Origin: Novosphingobium sp. 17-62-19 | Lineage (GTDB): Bacteria > Pseudomonadota > Alphaproteobacteria > Sphingomonadales > Sphingomonadaceae | Assembly: GCF_002256775.1 (NCBI RefSeq) | Contig: NZ_NCII01000010.1 | Location: 1 to 64,000, forward strand | Length of the DNA stretch: 64,000 nucleotides | Direction: 5' to 3' | Part shown: one piece after another, positions 1 through 8,236 of the stretch | Layout: each line of letters opens with the position of its first letter | Numbering within the stretch: position 1 is the stretch's first letter | The notes under the pieces: model-generated | Told to the model about the DNA's origin: nothing | Seen by the model: the letters and a program-made list of their open reading frames with translations, nothing else | Databases searched by the model: none | Translations under genes and position numbers: made by a program

Positions 1-423
1 GCCAAGATGAGCAAGTCCGATCCTTCGGACATGAGCCGCATCAACCTGACCGACGATGCCGATGCGATCATGCAGAAGGTGAAGAAGGCCAAGACCGATC
101 CCGAACCGCTGCCCGCAACGGTCGAGGGCCTTGCCGGGCGCCCCGAAGCCAACAACCTCGTGGGCATTTATGCCGCAATGGCAGGCACTTCTCCGGCAGA
201 TGTGCTGACGCAGTTCGAAGGCAAGGGCTTCGGCCAGTTCAAACCTGCGCTGGGTGAACTCCTGGTTGAAACGCTTTCGCCAATGGCTGCGCGCTATCGC
301 CAATTGCGCGAGGATGGCGAGGCGCTCGATGCGATTCTGGCCAAGGGTGCATTGAAGGCGCGTGATCTCGCCGCTCCCACTCTGGCACGCACCTATCAGG
401 CGCTCGGCCTCGTAAGGGGCTGA
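1..423 (+). CDS. trpS: Tryptophanyl-tRNA synthetase, C-terminal part
   Basis: This is the 3' end of a gene that begins before the window; the reading frame is open from base 1. The first visible residues, AKMSKSDPSD, are the KMSKS loop of class I aminoacyl-tRNA synthetases, and the rest (about 140 residues, ending ALGLVRG) fits the C-terminal helical domain of TrpS, which charges tRNA-Trp in the cytoplasm. The KMSKS lysines help bind ATP and stabilise the transition state. The HIGH motif and Trp pocket lie upstream and cannot be inspected. A perfect palindrome follows 30 bases after the stop. Confidence 0.93.
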   Translation, partial: AKMSKSDPSDMSRINLTDDADAIMQKVKKAKTDPEPLPATVEGLAGRPEANNLVGIYAAMAGTSPADVLTQFEGKGFGQFKPALGELLVETLSPMAARYRQLREDGEALDAILAKGALKARDLAAPTLARTYQALGLVRG

Positions 424-452
424 ATTCCGTCACCTTCATTGCTGAACAATGC

Positions 453-478
453 GTGCCTGCAACATATGTTGCAGGCAC
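453..478. repeat. Perfect 26-bp palindrome
   Basis: The half GTGCCTGCAACAT is followed directly by its exact reverse complement with no spacer. It lies 30 bases after the trpS stop. No T-run follows, so it is not a classic intrinsic terminator. It could be a transcript-end hairpin or the operator of a dimeric regulator for the lipoprotein gene downstream; the sequence does not decide. Confidence 0.6.
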
Positions 479-613
479 CATTCAACGTGCATTCAGCACT
501 TCCCGTCCAAATTGCAGACATGCTAAGCGTAATAGCGTCCGGCAAGTCCGTTGGTGAATCATCAGGTTCGCGGCGGGCATTGGGGCGGCGGACGGCACGA
601 TAGGAGTCGCAGG

Positions 614-1351
614 ATGAATTCTCATATGCACAACAAGCCAAGATCGCCCGCCCGGCGCCGATTGCTCGGGCTTTCGGCGGTATCACTCATGATGGTCACG
701 CTGGCTGGCTGCACCACGCCGTTCAAGGCGGACGTGAAGCGCTTCCAGTCGCAGCTTCCAGCTCCCACCGGGCAGACCTTCGCTGTCGTCGCCGATGATC
801 CGCGCGATGCCGGGGGCCTTGAATTTGCACAATATGCAACGCTGGTTGGCCGACAGATGGAAAAGCTGGGCTATCGTGCTGCCAATGCCGAAGTCGCCGA
901 TCTGATCGTCAAGTTCGACTATGGCATTGATGGCGGACGGGACCGCGTTCGCTCCACCGGCTTCAACGATCCCTACTGGGGTGGTTGGGGTGGCTGGGGC
1001 GGCTGGGGTCCCGGTTGGGGACGCGGCGGCTGGGGCCGTCGTGGCTTTGTCGGCGGCGGCTGGGGCTGGGGATGGAACGATCCGTTCTTCTTCGGCGGTG
1101 GCGGCTGGGGCGGTCGCGGCGTTGATGTGGTGACGGTTTACACGTCCGGCATCGACCTGAAGATCGATCGCCGCACCGATGGTCAGCGCCTGTTCGAAGG
1201 CAAGGCAGAAGCTGCATCGCAGTCCAACCGGCTGTCCTATGTGGTGCCAAATCTGGTCGAAGCGATGTTCACCGATTTCCCCGGAAACAACGGTGAAACC
1301 CTAAGGATTTCAATCGCTCCCGAGAAGACGACGGTGAAGCGGGTCAACTGA
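614..1351 (+). CDS. DUF4136-like lipoprotein with Gly/Trp-rich tract
   Basis: A predicted lipoprotein of 245 residues. The N-terminus has arginines, a hydrophobic stretch and a lipobox LAGC with the lipidated cysteine near residue 33. The body resembles DUF4136 proteins, whose function is unknown. Residues about 121-169 are almost only glycine and tryptophan with a few Arg, Pro and Phe, an insertion in the middle of the domain, probably surface-exposed in the periplasm. The start at 614 is chosen because AGGAG sits 7 bases upstream; an in-frame codon at 551 has no such site. An intrinsic terminator follows at 1400-1431. Confidence 0.75.
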   Translation: MNSHMHNKPRSPARRRLLGLSAVSLMMVTLAGCTTPFKADVKRFQSQLPAPTGQTFAVVADDPRDAGGLEFAQYATLVGRQMEKLGYRAANAEVADLIVKFDYGIDGGRDRVRSTGFNDPYWGGWGGWGGWGPGWGRGGWGRRGFVGGGWGWGWNDPFFFGGGGWGGRGVDVVTVYTSGIDLKIDRRTDGQRLFEGKAEAASQSNRLSYVVPNLVEAMFTDFPGNNGETLRISIAPEKTTVKRVN

Positions 1352-1360
1352 TCCTGAAGT

Positions 1361-1400
1361 GCACCAAAATGCACCTAACTGCACCTAAACGCACCAAACG
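1361..1400 (+). repeat. Four tandem 10-bp GCACC(A/T)AA repeats
   Basis: Four consecutive decamers start at 1361, 1371, 1381 and 1391: GCACCAAAAT, GCACCTAACT, GCACCTAAAC and GCACCAAACG. The period is exactly 10 bp, about one helical turn. The array lies between the lipoprotein stop and its terminator. Confidence 0.8.
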
Positions 1401-1431
1401 GGGCCTTGCAGCGATGCGAGGCCCCTTTTTT
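1400..1431 (+). terminator. Rho-independent terminator
   Basis: GGGGCCT pairs with AGGCCCC across a 12-base loop and is followed by six T residues. It serves the lipoprotein gene and abuts the stop codon of the convergent dut gene. Confidence 0.85.
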
Positions 1432-1898
1432 CAGCCCTGAAGCGCGGCAAGGCCGCCAGTCGATCCGAACCCGCCTTCGCCGCGCGCGGTGGCATCGAGT
1501 TCCTCCACCGGAAGCCACGTTCCGCGCGTGACCGGCGCGAGCACCAATTGCGCCACGCGGTCTCCGCGGCGGATCGAGAAGCTCTCTGTTCCGAGGTTGA
1601 TCATGATGACTTTCAACTCACCGCGATAATCGCTGTCGATGGTGCCGGGCGTGTTGGGAACGGTGACGCCGTGCTTGAGCGCAAGGCCCGAGCGCGGGCG
1701 TACCTGAATTTCGTAACCGGCGGGAATCGCAATGGAAAGCCCGGTGGAAACGGCATGGCGCGCGCCGGGGGCAAGGTCCAAATCCTCGGCGGCAACAACG
1801 TCCATTCCGGCAGCGCCTTCGGTGGCATAGGCGGGCAGGGGCAAGCCCTCTCCGTGGGGCAGGCGCTTTACGAGGACGGGGATTTCAGGCGAGTGCAT
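1431..1898 (-). CDS. dut: dUTP diphosphatase
   Basis: Trimeric dUTPase of 155 residues that hydrolyses dUTP to dUMP and pyrophosphate, keeping uracil out of DNA and supplying dUMP for thymidylate synthesis. The family motifs are visible in order: AGMDVVA, the RPRSGLA P-loop-like motif, the [10 protein letters not shown] motif with the catalytic aspartate, RGDRVAQLV, and the C-terminal [10 protein letters not shown] arm that closes over the active site. Its 5' end overlaps the 3' end of coaBC by 14 bases, so the two are co-transcribed, an arrangement common in alphaproteobacteria. Confidence 0.97.
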   Translation of the reverse strand: MHSPEIPVLVKRLPHGEGLPLPAYATEGAAGMDVVAAEDLDLAPGARHAVSTGLSIAIPAGYEIQVRPRSGLALKHGVTVPNTPGTIDSDYRGELKVIMINLGTESFSIRRGDRVAQLVLAPVTRGTWLPVEELDATARGEGGFGSTGGLAALQG

Positions 1899-3147
1899 TG
1901 GCGATTCTCTCGATCAGGGCGGCGGCGGCGGCGGCTTTGGGCAGTTCGGGCAGGCTTTCCACGCCAGCAGCGCTGACGATATGCAAGCCATTGATTTCCC
2001 CGCCCATTGCGTGGGTGGCAACATCGTTGGCGACGATCCAGTCCGCCCCCTTGCGCGCAAGTTTGGCGCGGGCGTGGTCCAGCACGTCGTTGGTTTCGGC
2101 AGCAAAGCCGACGACCAGCGGCGGGCGGCGATCCGACTTGCAGAGCGTGGCCAAAATGTCGGGGTTTTCAACCAGTTGTAGCGGCGGGACCTGGCCGGAC
2201 CCGTCCTTCTTGATTTTCAGCGCAGCCTCTCCGGCGCTGCGCCAGTCCGCCACGGCGGCGACCATGATGGCCACATCGGCGGGAAGGGCGGCGTCGACGG
2301 CAGCGGCCATTTGGCGGGCTGTCTCCACATTCACCCGCGTAACCCCTTGCGGTGTATCGAGATTTACCGGCCCGGACACGAGCGTGACCTTCGCACCAGC
2401 CTGTGCAGCGGCGGCGGCGATGGCGAAGCCCTGCTTCCCGCTCGACCGGTTGGCGATGTAGCGCACCGGGTCGATCGGCTCGTGCGTCGGGCCTGCGGTG
2501 ATGAGGATGTGCTTGCCGGATAGGCATCCTTCGACAGGCTCAGGATGAGCGGGGTTTTGAAAGGCAGGCTCTCCAACGTCCGCTCGTGCTGAGCTTGTCG
2601 AAGCACCTTGCGCCAACATCCGCACAATTTCCGCAGCGATAGCGACGGGTTCCGGCAGGCGGCCGGGGCCGAATTCGCCGCAAGCCATCGCGCCTTCATC
2701 CGGCTCCATCACCTGCACGCCATCACCGCGCAACGTGGCGACGTTGCGCGCGGTCGCTGGGTGTTGCCACATGCGCACGTTCATGGCCGGAACCGCCAGC
2801 ACCGGCTTGTCGGTGGCGAGGAGCAGTGTGGTTGCAAGGTCGTTGGCGATCCCGCCCGCCATGCGTGCCATCAGGTCTGCCGTGGCGGGGCAGACGACGA
2901 CGAGATCGGCCTGCCGCGATAGCTGGATGTGGCCCATCTCGACCTCGTTCTTGAGATCCCACAGCGTTGTATGGACGGGATTTTCGCTGAGCGCAGCCAG
3001 CGTCATCGCGGTGACGAAGTGCGCGCCGCCTTCGGTGAGGACGCAGGTGACATTGCCCCCCTGCTTGCGGATCAGCCGCACCAGTTCGCAGGCCTTGTAG
3101 GCCGCGATGCCGCCGCCGATGATGAGCAGGATGCGCTTACCGTTCAT
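1885..3147 (-). CDS. coaBC: Bifunctional CoaBC (PPC synthetase/decarboxylase)
   Basis: Converts 4'-phosphopantothenate and cysteine to 4'-phosphopantetheine in coenzyme A synthesis. The N-terminal CoaC flavodoxin-like domain (GGGIAAYK near residue 10, PAMNVRMW, and ACGEFGPGR as the substrate-recognition clamp) decarboxylates. The C-terminal CoaB domain ([27 protein letters not shown] split by position, VAAVADW, NPDIL) makes the CTP-dependent bond. The start is the ATG at 3147; upstream in-frame codons lack family similarity. Oddity: the linker between domains contains translated interspersed-repeat sequence (PEPVEG and STSSAR signatures) from the inverted repeat at 2528-2607, inserted without breaking the frame. 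Confidence 0.95.
   Translation of the reverse strand: MNGKRILLIIGGGIAAYKACELVRLIRKQGGNVTCVLTEGGAHFVTAMTLAALSENPVHTTLWDLKNEVEMGHIQLSRQADLVVVCPATADLMARMAGGIANDLATTLLLATDKPVLAVPAMNVRMWQHPATARNVATLRGDGVQVMEPDEGAMACGEFGPGRLPEPVAIAAEIVRMLAQGASTSSARADVGEPAFQNPAHPEPVEGCLSGKHILITAGPTHEPIDPVRYIANRSSGKQGFAIAAAAAQAGAKVTLVSGPVNLDTPQGVTRVNVETARQMAAAVDAALPADVAIMVAAVADWRSAGEAALKIKKDGSGQVPPLQLVENPDILATLCKSDRRPPLVVGFAAETNDVLDHARAKLARKGADWIVANDVATHAMGGEINGLHIVSAAGVESLPELPKAAAAAALIERIANALA
2528..2607. repeat. Interspersed inverted repeat inside coaBC
   Basis: The left arm (about 2528-2552, CCTTCGACAGGCTCAGGATG...) is the imperfect reverse complement of the right arm (about 2580-2607, ending CTTGTCGAAGCACC), with about 27 bases between them. 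It resembles the short imperfect palindromes scattered through sphingomonad genomes, normally intergenic. Here it forms part of the CoaC-CoaB linker. Confidence 0.8.
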
Positions 3148-3248
3148 GGGTGGGGCTTGTGCAATGGCCCGGCCTTGCGCGCAATCCTTTTGCGTGTGGG
3201 GGCCGGTTGGGGCAGGGTGGCTGCATTGCCAAATCAAAGGACTTGCCC

Positions 3249-3647
3249 ATGCGATTGATCCTGACGGCGCTGGTATTTCTGGCGGGCCTGTTCGACCTGT
3301 TTCTGGCCATCGGATTTCTGACCGGGCCGGAGGCTGCGGGGATGGGTTTTGGCATTGCAGCAACCGGAATTGCCGGAATTTCAACGATCCGGGCGGATTT
3401 CACCTCGTTTTTTGGCGTGGCCGCGTTCTGCATGATGTGGGGCGCGTGGCGGCGCAATGCCGACCTGCTGCTGGTGCCTGCGCTGCTGTTTGGCACATCG
3501 TTTGTGGGCCGGGCGATCAATCTGGCGGTGACCGGGGCCTATCCCGGCTGGCCCGTGCCGATGGCTGTGGAAGCGGGGCACGTGCTGCTGATGCTGGCGG
3601 CATGGCGGATGCTGCCGCATCACCGGCTTGAAGATATTGCCGGTTGA
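3249..3647 (+). CDS. Small four-helix membrane protein, DUF4345-like
   Basis: 132 residues with about four hydrophobic segments (near residues 4-22, 42-65, 68-88 and 100-122), joined by short loops. The segment STIRADFTSFFG and the arrangement of helices resemble DUF4345 proteins, which have no known function. The ATG at 3249 begins the hydrophobic N-terminus; earlier in-frame codons overlap the coaBC start region. The stop overlaps closely with the next gene (3 bases between), suggesting co-transcription with the oxygenase. Confidence 0.6.
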   Translation: MRLILTALVFLAGLFDLFLAIGFLTGPEAAGMGFGIAATGIAGISTIRADFTSFFGVAAFCMMWGAWRRNADLLLVPALLFGTSFVGRAINLAVTGAYPGWPVPMAVEAGHVLLMLAAWRMLPHHRLEDIAG

Positions 3648-3650
3648 TCG

Positions 3651-4376
3651 ATGGCGGTTGCTGCGATGGGATTTGTGCTGAACCCCGATCTTGATGCAGG
3701 CGCGCTGGCGGCGAAATTTGCGCGCGACGGGCGGGTGCAGGTGAAGGACTTTCTGGCGCGCGAGTCTGCCGAAGCGCTCCATCTTCTGCTGCGGGAACGC
3801 AGTGACTGGGTGCAGGTCCTGAACGTTGCCGACAAGGTCTATGAACTGTCGCGCGAAACGCGTGCGCAGATGAGTGAGGCGGCGCGGGCGGATCTGGACA
3901 ATGCGATCTATGCGCAGGCGCGGCAGGGCTTTCAGTACCGCTATGAATCGATTCGCGTGCCCGATGCGGCGGCGGCACGGGCTGTGAGTAGCGATTCGCT
4001 AGCGGCGTTTGCGGAGTGGATGTCAGGCGGAGAGGCGCGGGATCTGTTGCGAAAGGTTGTGGGCGCGGCGGACATCGCCTTTGCCGATGCGCAAGGCACC
4101 GCCTATTCGCCCGGTGATTTCCTGACGGGGCATGATGATGCGGTGGCGGGCAAGAATCGCCATGCGGCCTATGTCTTTGGCCTGACGCCGGTCTGGCGGA
4201 CCGAATGGGGTGGATTGCTGCTGATTCATGAGCCGGAATTGGGCGGGTTTGTTCCCGCGTTCAACACGCTGAACCTTTTTCGGGTGCCGCAGATGCATAG
4301 TGTCAGCGAGGTGACGCGGGCGGCTGCGTTTCGGCGCTATTCGATTACCGGGTGGTTGCGGAGTGGGGAGCGGTAG
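3651..4376 (+). CDS. 2-oxoglutarate/Fe(II)-dependent oxygenase (prolyl-hydroxylase type)
   Basis: 241 residues. The C-terminal half is a double-stranded beta-helix oxygenase domain: TGHDD supplies the His and Asp iron ligands, MHSVSEV the distal histidine, and RRYSITGW the arginine that binds 2-oxoglutarate. The layout is like the Tpa1/proline 4-hydroxylase group, which hydroxylates prolines in proteins or peptides. The substrate here cannot be read from the sequence. It starts 3 bases after the small membrane protein gene and is followed by an interspersed repeat at 4385-4454. Confidence 0.8.
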   Translation: MAVAAMGFVLNPDLDAGALAAKFARDGRVQVKDFLARESAEALHLLLRERSDWVQVLNVADKVYELSRETRAQMSEAARADLDNAIYAQARQGFQYRYESIRVPDAAAARAVSSDSLAAFAEWMSGGEARDLLRKVVGAADIAFADAQGTAYSPGDFLTGHDDAVAGKNRHAAYVFGLTPVWRTEWGGLLLIHEPELGGFVPAFNTLNLFRVPQMHSVSEVTRAAAFRRYSITGWLRSGER

Positions 4377-4384
4377 CGGTAGCG

Positions 4385-4454
4385 TTTTGCCCCTCCACCA
4401 TCAGCTACGCTGACGGTCCCCCTCCCCATTTGTGCTTCGCAAAAACGGGGAGGA
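4385..4454. repeat. Intergenic C-rich interspersed repeat
   Basis: A stretch running from CCCCTCCACCATCAGC through GGTCCCCCTCCCC to ACGGGGAGGA. The CCCCTCCCC and GGGGAGG parts can pair. It sits between two convergent genes and resembles repeats commonly found between sphingomonad genes; it may act in transcript termination. Confidence 0.5.
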
Positions 4455-4455
4455 T

Positions 4456-5556
4456 TTAGGGTTTGCGGGCTTTCCACTTGGTCCAGAACGTGAAGACCGC
4501 GCGTTGGGCCGGGCGTTCGAACTTGGCATGGCTGATGAAGCCTGCAGCGATGGCCAGCGTCACGTAGAACACGAGGAACCACGGTTCGCGTGCGATGTCG
4601 CGGCTGTTGCCGGTGGAGTCTATCAGCAGGACCAGCGCGAGTTGCAGAGGGATGTGCCAGAGGTAGATGCCATATGAGGCATCGCCCAGTTTCTGGCCGA
4701 ATGTGAGGCGGCCCTTGGCGTCTGACAGGTCTGCGGCGAGCATCAGGAACAGCACGGCGAATGTGCCTGCGATGGTGGCGGCATCGCCCGCGCGGTAGGT
4801 GGCTTTCAGCCAGAACGCGCCGACCAGCAGGGCAAGGCCGAGCGGCAGCAGGCTGGCGGGGCGCAGCCACCCCTTCAGCAGCGCGCCATAGGCTGCGCAG
4901 CCGAGGAAGAAGTAGCCGAGGCAGGACAGGACGTCCTTGTTCGGGCCATCGATGAGCATGATCCAGAGCAGCAGCGTGCCGACGATAGTCGCCAGCACCA
5001 GCGGGGCGCGGCGCAGGGCGGGGAGCATCACGAAGAATGCGAGGTATGCCAGAATCTCGGTCGAGAGCGACCATGAGGGGCCGTTGAACGACTGGTTTTC
5101 CTGCCAGCCCCAATAGTGCATCAGCGGGATGGAGAGCAGGAAGTGCTTGATATCGTTGGTGTGGTAGATGAATTCAGTGCCGCTGCGGGCGAAGTAAAGG
5201 CTTTGCAGGATGGCCATCAGGCCCAGCGTCAGCAGGTGCAGCGGCCATAGGCGGGCAATGCGGGCGGGCCAGAAGCGGGCCTTGTAGTGCGTGTCTGCCA
5301 GATAGACGTGGGCGAAGACGAAGCCCGAGACCGCCCAGAAATACTGCACGGCGGTGTGGCCGTGGTTATAGAACCAGCTTAGCGTTTCGTACCAGGGCTG
5401 GATCGCGCGGTCGACGTTCACATGGTAGGGCACCGGCGGCACGAAGATGTGCTGATAGTGCCAGAACAGCACCATGATGGCCGCCAGCAGGCGCGAGAGG
5501 TCGAGCGCGTGGAAATGGCGTTTGGTTACGCGCAGGTGCGAGAGGTTTTGTGCCAC
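4456..5556 (-). CDS. Acyltransferase family 3 membrane protein
   Basis: About 366 residues with roughly ten transmembrane segments. The N-terminus LDLSRLLAAIMVLFWHY carries the conserved arginine and histidine of acyltransferase family 3 (OafA/NodX-like) proteins, which O-acylate sugars of lipopolysaccharide, exopolysaccharide or other envelope carbohydrates. The acceptor cannot be inferred because no glycan genes adjoin. The start shown is a GTG at 5556 and is uncertain by a few codons. The gene is flanked by interspersed repeats on both sides. Confidence 0.85.
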   Translation of the reverse strand: MAQNLSHLRVTKRHFHALDLSRLLAAIMVLFWHYQHIFVPPVPYHVNVDRAIQPWYETLSWFYNHGHTAVQYFWAVSGFVFAHVYLADTHYKARFWPARIARLWPLHLLTLGLMAILQSLYFARSGTEFIYHTNDIKHFLLSIPLMHYWGWQENQSFNGPSWSLSTEILAYLAFFVMLPALRRAPLVLATIVGTLLLWIMLIDGPNKDVLSCLGYFFLGCAAYGALLKGWLRPASLLPLGLALLVGAFWLKATYRAGDAATIAGTFAVLFLMLAADLSDAKGRLTFGQKLGDASYGIYLWHIPLQLALVLLIDSTGNSRDIAREPWFLVFYVTLAIAAGFISHAKFERPAQRAVFTFWTKWKARKP

Positions 5557-5600
5557 CGGGTTCGCTTTGCCGTCCAGATCAGACGTTCAAAACGCTGAAC

Positions 5601-5691
5601 CGTCATGCTGAACTTGTTTCAGCATCCATTTCTCCGCCAACACTGTCCGTGCATGTCGAGAGATGGACCCTGAAACGAGTTCAGGGTGACG
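5601..5691. repeat. Interspersed inverted repeat
   Basis: The arm at 5601-5627 (CGTCATGCTGAACTTGTTTC...) pairs imperfectly with 5665-5691 (...CGAGTTCAGGGTGACG). It lies between the 5' end of the acyltransferase gene and the 3' end of ubiB. The form is that of a mobile palindromic repeat of alphaproteobacterial genomes. Confidence 0.7.
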
Positions 5692-5730
5692 ATGGGTTTG
5701 AGGGCGGTTTGGTGAGGAGGGCATTGAAAC

Positions 5731-7296
5731 TCAGCCCCACCAGCCGAGGGCGTGGGTGCCGATCACAGCTGCGCCGCCTGCCAGGAAGGTGAGGATCTGG
5801 CCTGCGAGGCCGGGGCCGCGCTTGCGCCGCTTGCGCTGCCACATCAGGTCTACCTTGGGCAGTGGCGCGGCTTCGGGGGCGCCGCCCTTGGGCGGGAAAC
5901 GGTCTTCGATGCGGCGGATCAGATCAGGGATGCGCAGCAGGGTTTCCGTGTCGGTGCGGATGCGGTCTGAGATTGCGGCTTCGGGGCCGAGTTCATCGCG
6001 GACCCATGCGCGCACGAAGGGTGCGGCAGTTTCCCACATGTTGATTTCAGGGTCGAGCTGGGTGGCGATGCCTTCGACCATGACCATGGTTTTTTGCAGC
6101 AGCAGCAGGTGCGGCTGGGTCTGCATGTCAAAATCGCGGGTGATGGCAAACAGGCCGTCGAGCATCTGGCCGACGGAGAGTTCGCTCACCGGCTTGCCGC
6201 GCATCGGTTCACCCACCGCGCGCAGGGCGGTGGCGAATTCATCGACCGAATGGTAGCTCGGCACATATTGCGCTTCGAAATGGATTTCGGCGACGCGGCG
6301 GTAATTGCCGGTGGTCAGGCCATAGAGAATTTCGGCGAGCCACTGGCGTGCGCGCCGGTCGATCCGGCCCATGATACCGAAATCGATGGCGACGATGGTG
6401 CCATCCGCTTCGACGAACAGGTTGCCCTGATGCATGTCGGCGTGGAAGTAGCCGCCGTTGATCGCCTGCGTCAGGAAGGCCAGGACGAGGCGCTGGGCGA
6501 GGTCGCGGCGATTGTGTCCGGCAGCGTCGAGCGCGGCGACATCGCTGATCTTGACGCCATTGATCCAGTCCAGCGTCATGACGCGGCCATTGGTGCGGTC
6601 CCAGTCAATCGCGGGGATACGATAGCCGGTGTGCGCGCGCATCGTATCGGCAAGTTCCGAGGCCGAGGCGGCTTCGCGGCGCAGATCGAGTTCGCGCACG
6701 GTCCAGCGTTTGAAATTGGCGATAATCATGCGCGGGCGCAGGCGGGCGGCTTCTCCGCCAAACGCTTCGAGATGGGCGGCGGCCCATTCGTAGGTCTCGA
6801 TATCGCGGGCGAACTTTTCGCGCACGCCGGGGCGCAGGATCTTTACCGCGACCTTGCGGCCTTCGGTGGTGGTGGCACTGTGGACTTGCGCCACCGACGC
6901 GGCCCCGATGGGGTCTGGATCGAACGAGGCGTAGAGGCTTTCGAGCGGTTTGCCGAAAGTGCCCTCGATCTCGGCCCGGATCAGCGCGAAGTCTACCGGG
7001 GGGAGTTTGTCCTGCAGTTCGAGCAGGTTGTGCGCGGCTTCATCGCCCACCAGATCAGGACGGGTGGCGAGCGTCTGGCCCAGCTTTATCGCGGCAGGAC
7101 CGATGGCGCGGAAGGCGCCCGAATAGTCGGGCTTGCGGCCTTTGCCGGTCAGCGCAATCCAGCGGGCGAGTTTGACCAGCCGCCGCACGGGGGCAGGCGT
7201 ATTGCGGTCATTCTCGATGCCGACCAGCGCGCCGTGGCGGGCAAGCGTGATGCCCCAGCCGAGCAGGCGGCGGATGTGCGTGGCGGGGAGGGTCAT
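5731..7296 (-). CDS. ubiB: UbiB-family atypical kinase for ubiquinone synthesis
   Basis: 521 residues. Carries the ADCK/UbiB hallmarks: the KxGQ motif (IKLGQTLATRPD near residue 92), the A-rich loop GAASVAQVH, the VAVKILRPG lysine, the HADMHQGNLF catalytic loop and the VAIDFG metal-binding DFG. Two hydrophobic segments close the C-terminus, consistent with membrane association. UbiB is needed for aerobic ubiquinone production, probably as an ATPase that helps present lipid intermediates rather than as a protein kinase. It lies directly downstream of ubiE on the same strand, separated by an inverted repeat, which matches the usual ubi gene grouping. Confidence 0.96.
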   Translation of the reverse strand: MTLPATHIRRLLGWGITLARHGALVGIENDRNTPAPVRRLVKLARWIALTGKGRKPDYSGAFRAIGPAAIKLGQTLATRPDLVGDEAAHNLLELQDKLPPVDFALIRAEIEGTFGKPLESLYASFDPDPIGAASVAQVHSATTTEGRKVAVKILRPGVREKFARDIETYEWAAAHLEAFGGEAARLRPRMIIANFKRWTVRELDLRREAASASELADTMRAHTGYRIPAIDWDRTNGRVMTLDWINGVKISDVAALDAAGHNRRDLAQRLVLAFLTQAINGGYFHADMHQGNLFVEADGTIVAIDFGIMGRIDRRARQWLAEILYGLTTGNYRRVAEIHFEAQYVPSYHSVDEFATALRAVGEPMRGKPVSELSVGQMLDGLFAITRDFDMQTQPHLLLLQKTMVMVEGIATQLDPEINMWETAAPFVRAWVRDELGPEAAISDRIRTDTETLLRIPDLIRRIEDRFPPKGGAPEAAPLPKVDLMWQRKRRKRGPGLAGQILTFLAGGAAVIGTHALGWWG

Positions 7297-7316
7297 GCCG
7301 TTGCGAAGCGCTTAAG

Positions 7317-7418
7317 CCCCATCCTCTTCAGAGGAGGGGGTTTGGGGGTGGTGTTTGGCAGGCGTGAGGGTTCGGACGCCACCACCCCCCGGCCCCCTCC
7401 TCTGAAGAGGAGGGGGGG
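7317..7418. repeat. Large inverted repeat between ubiE and ubiB
   Basis: The arm at 7317-7353 (CCATCCTCTTCAGAGGAGG then GGGTGGTG) is the near-exact reverse complement of 7380-7418. Each arm also contains its own small palindrome. It may attenuate ubiE-ubiB readthrough, and it looks like an interspersed repeat rather than a gene-specific signal. Confidence 0.75.
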
Positions 7419-7438
7419 CAGGTTTGCTTGCGGGTGCG

Positions 7439-8176
7439 TCACACTTTCCATCCCGAATGGATGGCCACCAGGCCGCCGAGGATCGGTTCGACCTTCGTGC
7501 GCTTGAACCCGGCGGCGCGAATCATGGCTTCGAATTCGGGCATGGGCGGGAAGCGGCGGATCGATTCGATCAGGTAGCGGTAGGATTCGGCATCGCCTGC
7601 GATCATCTGGCCGATTTTAGGGACCAGCTTGTGCGAATAGGCGTCGTAGATTTCCGAAAAGCCGGGCCATTCGGTCGTCGAGAATTCGAGGCAGAAGAAG
7701 CGGCCACCGAACTTCAGCACACGATGGGCTTCGGCAAGGGCGCGGTCGATGTGCGTCACGTTGCGGATGCCGAAAGCGATGGTGTAGGCATCGAACACGC
7801 GGTCAGGGAAGCTGAGTTCCTCGGCGTTCTGGCGGGACCATTCGAGGTGTTCGATACCGCGCTTTGCCGCGCGTTCGATGCCGACATCAAGCATTTCCTG
7901 ATTGATGTCCGATACCGTGATCGCCGCGCCTGAGGGGGCCATGCGGAAGGCGATGTCGCCGGTGCCGCCTGCCATGTCGAGAATCGTCTCGCCACTTTGC
8001 GGACGCACGCGGCGGACGAACTTGTCCTTCCACAGGCGGTGCATACCCACCGACATGGCATCGTTCATCACGTCATACTTGCGCGCGACGCCCGAGAAGA
8101 TCGCGCCAACACGCTCTTCCTTCTGGTCTGCGGGGATGTCTTCGTAGCCGAAAGATGCGGTTTCAGATGTGCTCAT
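7439..8176 (-). CDS. ubiE: Ubiquinone/menaquinone C-methyltransferase
   Basis: SAM-dependent C-methyltransferase, 245 residues, that methylates the benzoquinol ring in ubiquinone synthesis. The motifs are characteristic: VGAIFSGVARKYDVMND at the N-terminus, LDMAGGTGDIAFR (SAM motif I), IAFGIRNV, and the LGGLVAIHSGWK end. Transcribed divergently from mutM across about 60 bases and ahead of ubiB on the same strand. Confidence 0.97.
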   Translation of the reverse strand: MSTSETASFGYEDIPADQKEERVGAIFSGVARKYDVMNDAMSVGMHRLWKDKFVRRVRPQSGETILDMAGGTGDIAFRMAPSGAAITVSDINQEMLDVGIERAAKRGIEHLEWSRQNAEELSFPDRVFDAYTIAFGIRNVTHIDRALAEAHRVLKFGGRFFCLEFSTTEWPGFSEIYDAYSHKLVPKIGQMIAGDAESYRYLIESIRRFPPMPEFEAMIRAAGFKRTKVEPILGGLVAIHSGWKV

Positions 8177-8236
8177 GCCTAGGCCCTTTAGTGGGGAATT
8201 GCCCGGACGGCAAAGCCTGTTAGGGGTGGAGAGGAG

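Noticed and set aside
6094..7506. Plus-strand open frame of about 470 residues
   Set aside because: Antisense shadow of ubiB in high-GC DNA, running across the inverted repeat.
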